From Escarpia spicata (lineage: Eukaryota > Annelida > Polychaeta > Sabellida > Siboglinidae): 64,000 nucleotides of DNA. The DNA lies in assembly GCA_963995525.1 (NCBI GenBank), contig OZ023208.1:23860825-23924824 (forward strand), written 5' to 3'. Made by a program: the position numbers and the translations under genes. Numbering within the stretch: position 1 is the stretch's first letter; the number at the start of each line of letters is the position of its first letter. The notes beneath the pieces are model-generated. The model searched no databases. It was not told where the DNA came from and was given only the letters and a program-made list of their open reading frames with translations. Below are positions 61,544 to 64,000 of the stretch, piece by piece.

Positions 61544-62067
61544 TCACAGATTCAGCTTCTCTGGAGGCTTTCTGGTTCTTGTGGACCTTCTCACGAGTCG
61601 TTCATCTGCCATCGGTATCTGCGCTGGACTTGCCGGTCTCATGGGATAGTTCACTGCCATCGGTGTTTGCAATGAACTTGGCTGGTTGTCTTCTTCTGCC
61701 TCTGTTGTTGGTCTAGTCGATTCGTCAAACACTGGTACCTCCACCGCACCCGGAGGTACCATGGCGACGTCAGAAGCCCTGATTTGGTCGCTGTGTCTCC
61801 GCCATACATCGCCGTCTTCCACGCGCACTGCATACGATCTGGTACCCCTCTTCTATTGGAGGGTACCGGGTACCCATTTTTGGTCGTTGCGATAGTTTCT
61901 TACCGCTACTCTGTCTCCAGCTTCAAAGTCTCTGTGTTGCCCCCTCTTCTCATCTACTGTCTTGGCCTGACGGTTCTCCACCGCCTTCCTCGTATTTGGT
62001 CGTATGGCATCTAATCTTGTCCGCAGGGCTCGACCCATCAGTAACATCGCCGGAGATTCACATTGTG
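61544..62067 (-). mobile_element. Ty3/Gypsy LTR-retrotransposon, integrase C-terminal fragment
   Basis: Minus-strand frame with CESPAMLLMGRALRTRLD, DFEAGDRVAVRNYRNDQKW, VPGTL, then after one in-frame TAG, YAVRVEDGDVWRRHSDQIR, and a tail ending STRTRKPPEKLNL. This is the SPAxLLxGRxLRTRLD end of a retroviral-type integrase core plus its GPY/F-like C-terminal module. The rest of pol is absent: the frame is cut where the SINE begins at ~62070. One stop in otherwise open sequence suggests a young insertion. I could not define LTRs to the left. Confidence 0.85.
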
Positions 62068-62069
62068 GA

Positions 62070-62393
62070 GCGCAGTAACGCAGCTGTAAGAGCTTTGGAA
62101 TCTTGATTGAGAGTACCCGGGTTCGAATCCTGTGCAGCAGGTCGAACCTTGGGCAAGTTCGTTTACTCTACATTGCTTCAGTTCACACAGCTGTATGGAT
62201 GAGTACCTGGCTAAGGACAGTGGTGGATATTTGTGTACGAATAGTCTTCGCACATTGATTGCAGGGTGGATTAATGCTTCCCAGAGAAGTCGAAATGGTG
62301 TTTGCTTGAACAGGTCTGCCGGGGAGTAAAGTGTAAAGCGCTTTGAGCAGTCCTGAAGACTGGATACTGCGCTATATAAGAACTTACCTTTGT
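62070..62393 (+). mobile_element. tRNA-derived SINE, copy 4 (full head and tail)
   Basis: A tRNA-like head with a perfect B box GGTTCGAATCC at 62120-62130, a body with gagtacctggctaagg and ttgtgtacgaatagtc, and a tail with gtaaagcgctttgagcagtc then cgctatataagaacttacc. The most complete copy of the family also found at 6366, 6607 and 29072. It joins directly onto the Gypsy fragment. Confidence 0.85.
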
Positions 62394-62739
62394 TCTAAGT
62401 CTTTGGTGCCGCTATATGCGGCGACGCCTCTTACTGCTCCCTCAAACGACGCGCATCTTATTCCCAGTGAGTGGCAATGTTTGCCTTTGTGCCAGTTGTG
62501 GGGCCTAGACATAGGTGTCACCATCCCGTCTCAGACATAATTATCCACAATGGTCATGTTTATTTCACTTGTGTACTGATCACGTCATTTTTTTGTATTC
62601 GTGATAATTGGAGCCATCCGGTTCTTCCTGGTGTGGTGTGTACGCGCGTGTGTGCATTTGTGCATGCGTACATTCTATACACAGCGAATTTGAATTTGAA
62701 ATATTAATACGGTATTAATGATACGATCTCGGTTCTCAT

Positions 62740-62949
62740 TTAGATTTTTGTTACCCGTGCGGCTTTCCATAGCATTGACGCGGTATCATTTGACGTGATT
62801 AGTGCGTTTATACGTAGAGAGGTCAAGTTGTCTTCCGCTCGGTATTCGCGGTCGACCGAGTCAGCTATGTATTTCAATGTATTCGACGTATCACTTTGCA
62901 TAAATTCCCTAGTGCCGCCATTAATATTCAAGTAAACCATTCTGTTCAT
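62740..62949 (-). CDS. Hypothetical open frame, possible first exon
   Basis: ATG frame of 69 codons (NRMVYLNINGGTREFMQSDT, later DSVDREYRAEDNLTSLRINA) with codon-like CpG-rich sequence unlike the AT-rich surroundings. A weak donor, CGG then GTAACA, occurs near the end. No homology recognised and no downstream exon located. Confidence 0.3.
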   Translation of the reverse strand: MNRMVYLNINGGTREFMQSDTSNTLKYIADSVDREYRAEDNLTSLRINALITSNDTASMLWKAARVTKI

Positions 62950-63767
62950 AACGGCACACCTGTTCGAGGTGCAAATTTACGTTCTGGGCCTCCAGGGTTA
63001 CCGTTACTATCTAAATCATGGCGTCGGTGATGTCGAAGGTGACGGAGTCACGGTCGCTCACCTAGTTTTAGGCGGACACCGACTCGGCGTTGCAGCTGAT
63101 TTTCGACCCTTCTCCCGACGGCGGTAGAGAGAACGTCATGACTGCCTAAGTGAAGTGTATCACGCAACACACAGTCCATATCTCAATGGAGCAATAGTTA
63201 CAACGTATTACTACGAATGCCTGTGTATTACGACGTAGCTTTAATTGCACCACCGATCCCATTGGCATTGCTCGAGTGTTTTTAGTGCTGACTTTCTGAC
63301 AAGAAACAATTACAATATATGTAAATAAAGTTAAATTGCCATTGTATAGGTGTGTATCTTCACTATCACTGTGCCCATGCAGTTGATCAGCAAGGTGCAT
63401 CACTACATGTCAGGGCATGGTTATAAACATCGTCAAATATCCACACCATAATTAATTGTCGACGCATTACAATACAGCCATTGCATCCAGTGCAACCATC
63501 TTTGCTTGCCGTCTTATTGATTGGCTGTAAAAGCGAAAGTAAGTGACGACAAAAGCGAAAGTAGATACACTATTTTGTTGCAACAGCAAGTGGATAGGGA
63601 TTGGTGGAGGTTTCAACACATAATAACCAATATGCTTCAACTTTCGCCCTTTCCATTTGAATTTCAAAAATGTATATTATAATGTACATATGTATTATAT
63701 ACATATAGGTCAGTTATCTGTTTAATTTGAAGAATTGAATTGATGCATGACATCTTATAAATAAAAC

Positions 63768-63953
63768 ATTCCCGCATACTGTCACTTTAAAAACTTTGCC
63801 TTATGTTTTTGTCATAAAGAAATACTTTTATGGCCAGAATTTCAACATAATATACGACGGAATGCACGAACCCAACAAGTGTTCGGCAGACATTGTTGAG
63901 GGTCTGACGGAGCTACTGCTAGGCTACAGGTCACATGATGGATAGGACAAGGT
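63768..63953 (+). CDS. Candidate internal or terminal exon at right edge
   Basis: An open frame, roughly IPHTVTLKTLPY, KKYFYGQNFNIIYDGMHEP, NKCSADIVEGLTELLLGYR, SHDG, ends at a TAG. Codon usage from 63815 on looks protein-like. An acceptor could be the cataaag at ~63819 and a donor GGCTACAG/GTCACA near 63932. I do not recognise the product. Confidence 0.3.
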
Positions 63954-64000
63954 CACAAGTAATGTCCGATTATTATCGGTTACGATTATAGCGCATAATT

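Overview
The window is metazoan nuclear DNA. Genes are split into short exons by long introns with GT-AG (once GC-AG) borders. The sequence is AT-rich and full of CR1/L2-type LINE relics, a tRNA-headed SINE, small inverted-repeat transposons, minisatellites and long purine tracts. The proteins are ordinary animal mitochondrial or cytosolic enzymes whose invertebrate-type residues (for example CxC rather than CxxC in the COX5B zinc site) suggest a marine invertebrate. I cannot name the phylum from sequence alone.

Layout. (1) 1-12005, minus: ferrochelatase, nine exons, with the 3' end off the left edge. (2) 12006-14400: intergenic, with two CTCF-consensus motifs just upstream of ferrochelatase and a third further right. 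(3) 14401-19170, plus: an unrecognised 288-residue single-pass membrane protein with signal peptide, furin-type RKRR site and a ten-cysteine cluster at the membrane. (4) 21117-31358, minus: a calcyphosine-like EF-hand gene with two interchangeable last exons 6 kb apart. (5) 31894-56422, plus: complete methylthioadenosine phosphorylase (MTAP), nine exons, head to head with the calcyphosine-like gene. Its first intron holds an unrecognised minus-strand two-exon gene, and several introns hold LINE copies and minisatellites. (6) 58505-60333, minus: complete COX5B, tail to tail with MTAP. (7) 60850-64000: a Ty3/Gypsy integrase tail, a SINE, and two low-confidence candidate exons near the right edge.

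The named genes do not form a pathway cluster. Ferrochelatase and COX5B are both mitochondrial (haem synthesis, respiratory chain), MTAP is polyamine/methionine salvage, and the calcyphosine-like protein is a calcium sensor.

Exon models were built by hand from splice consensus, reading phase and remembered family sequence; no alignment or transcript evidence was available. The most interesting items are the duplicated, mutually exclusive last exon of the calcyphosine-like gene, the cysteine-cluster membrane protein, and the nested gene whose frame continues through a TGA.
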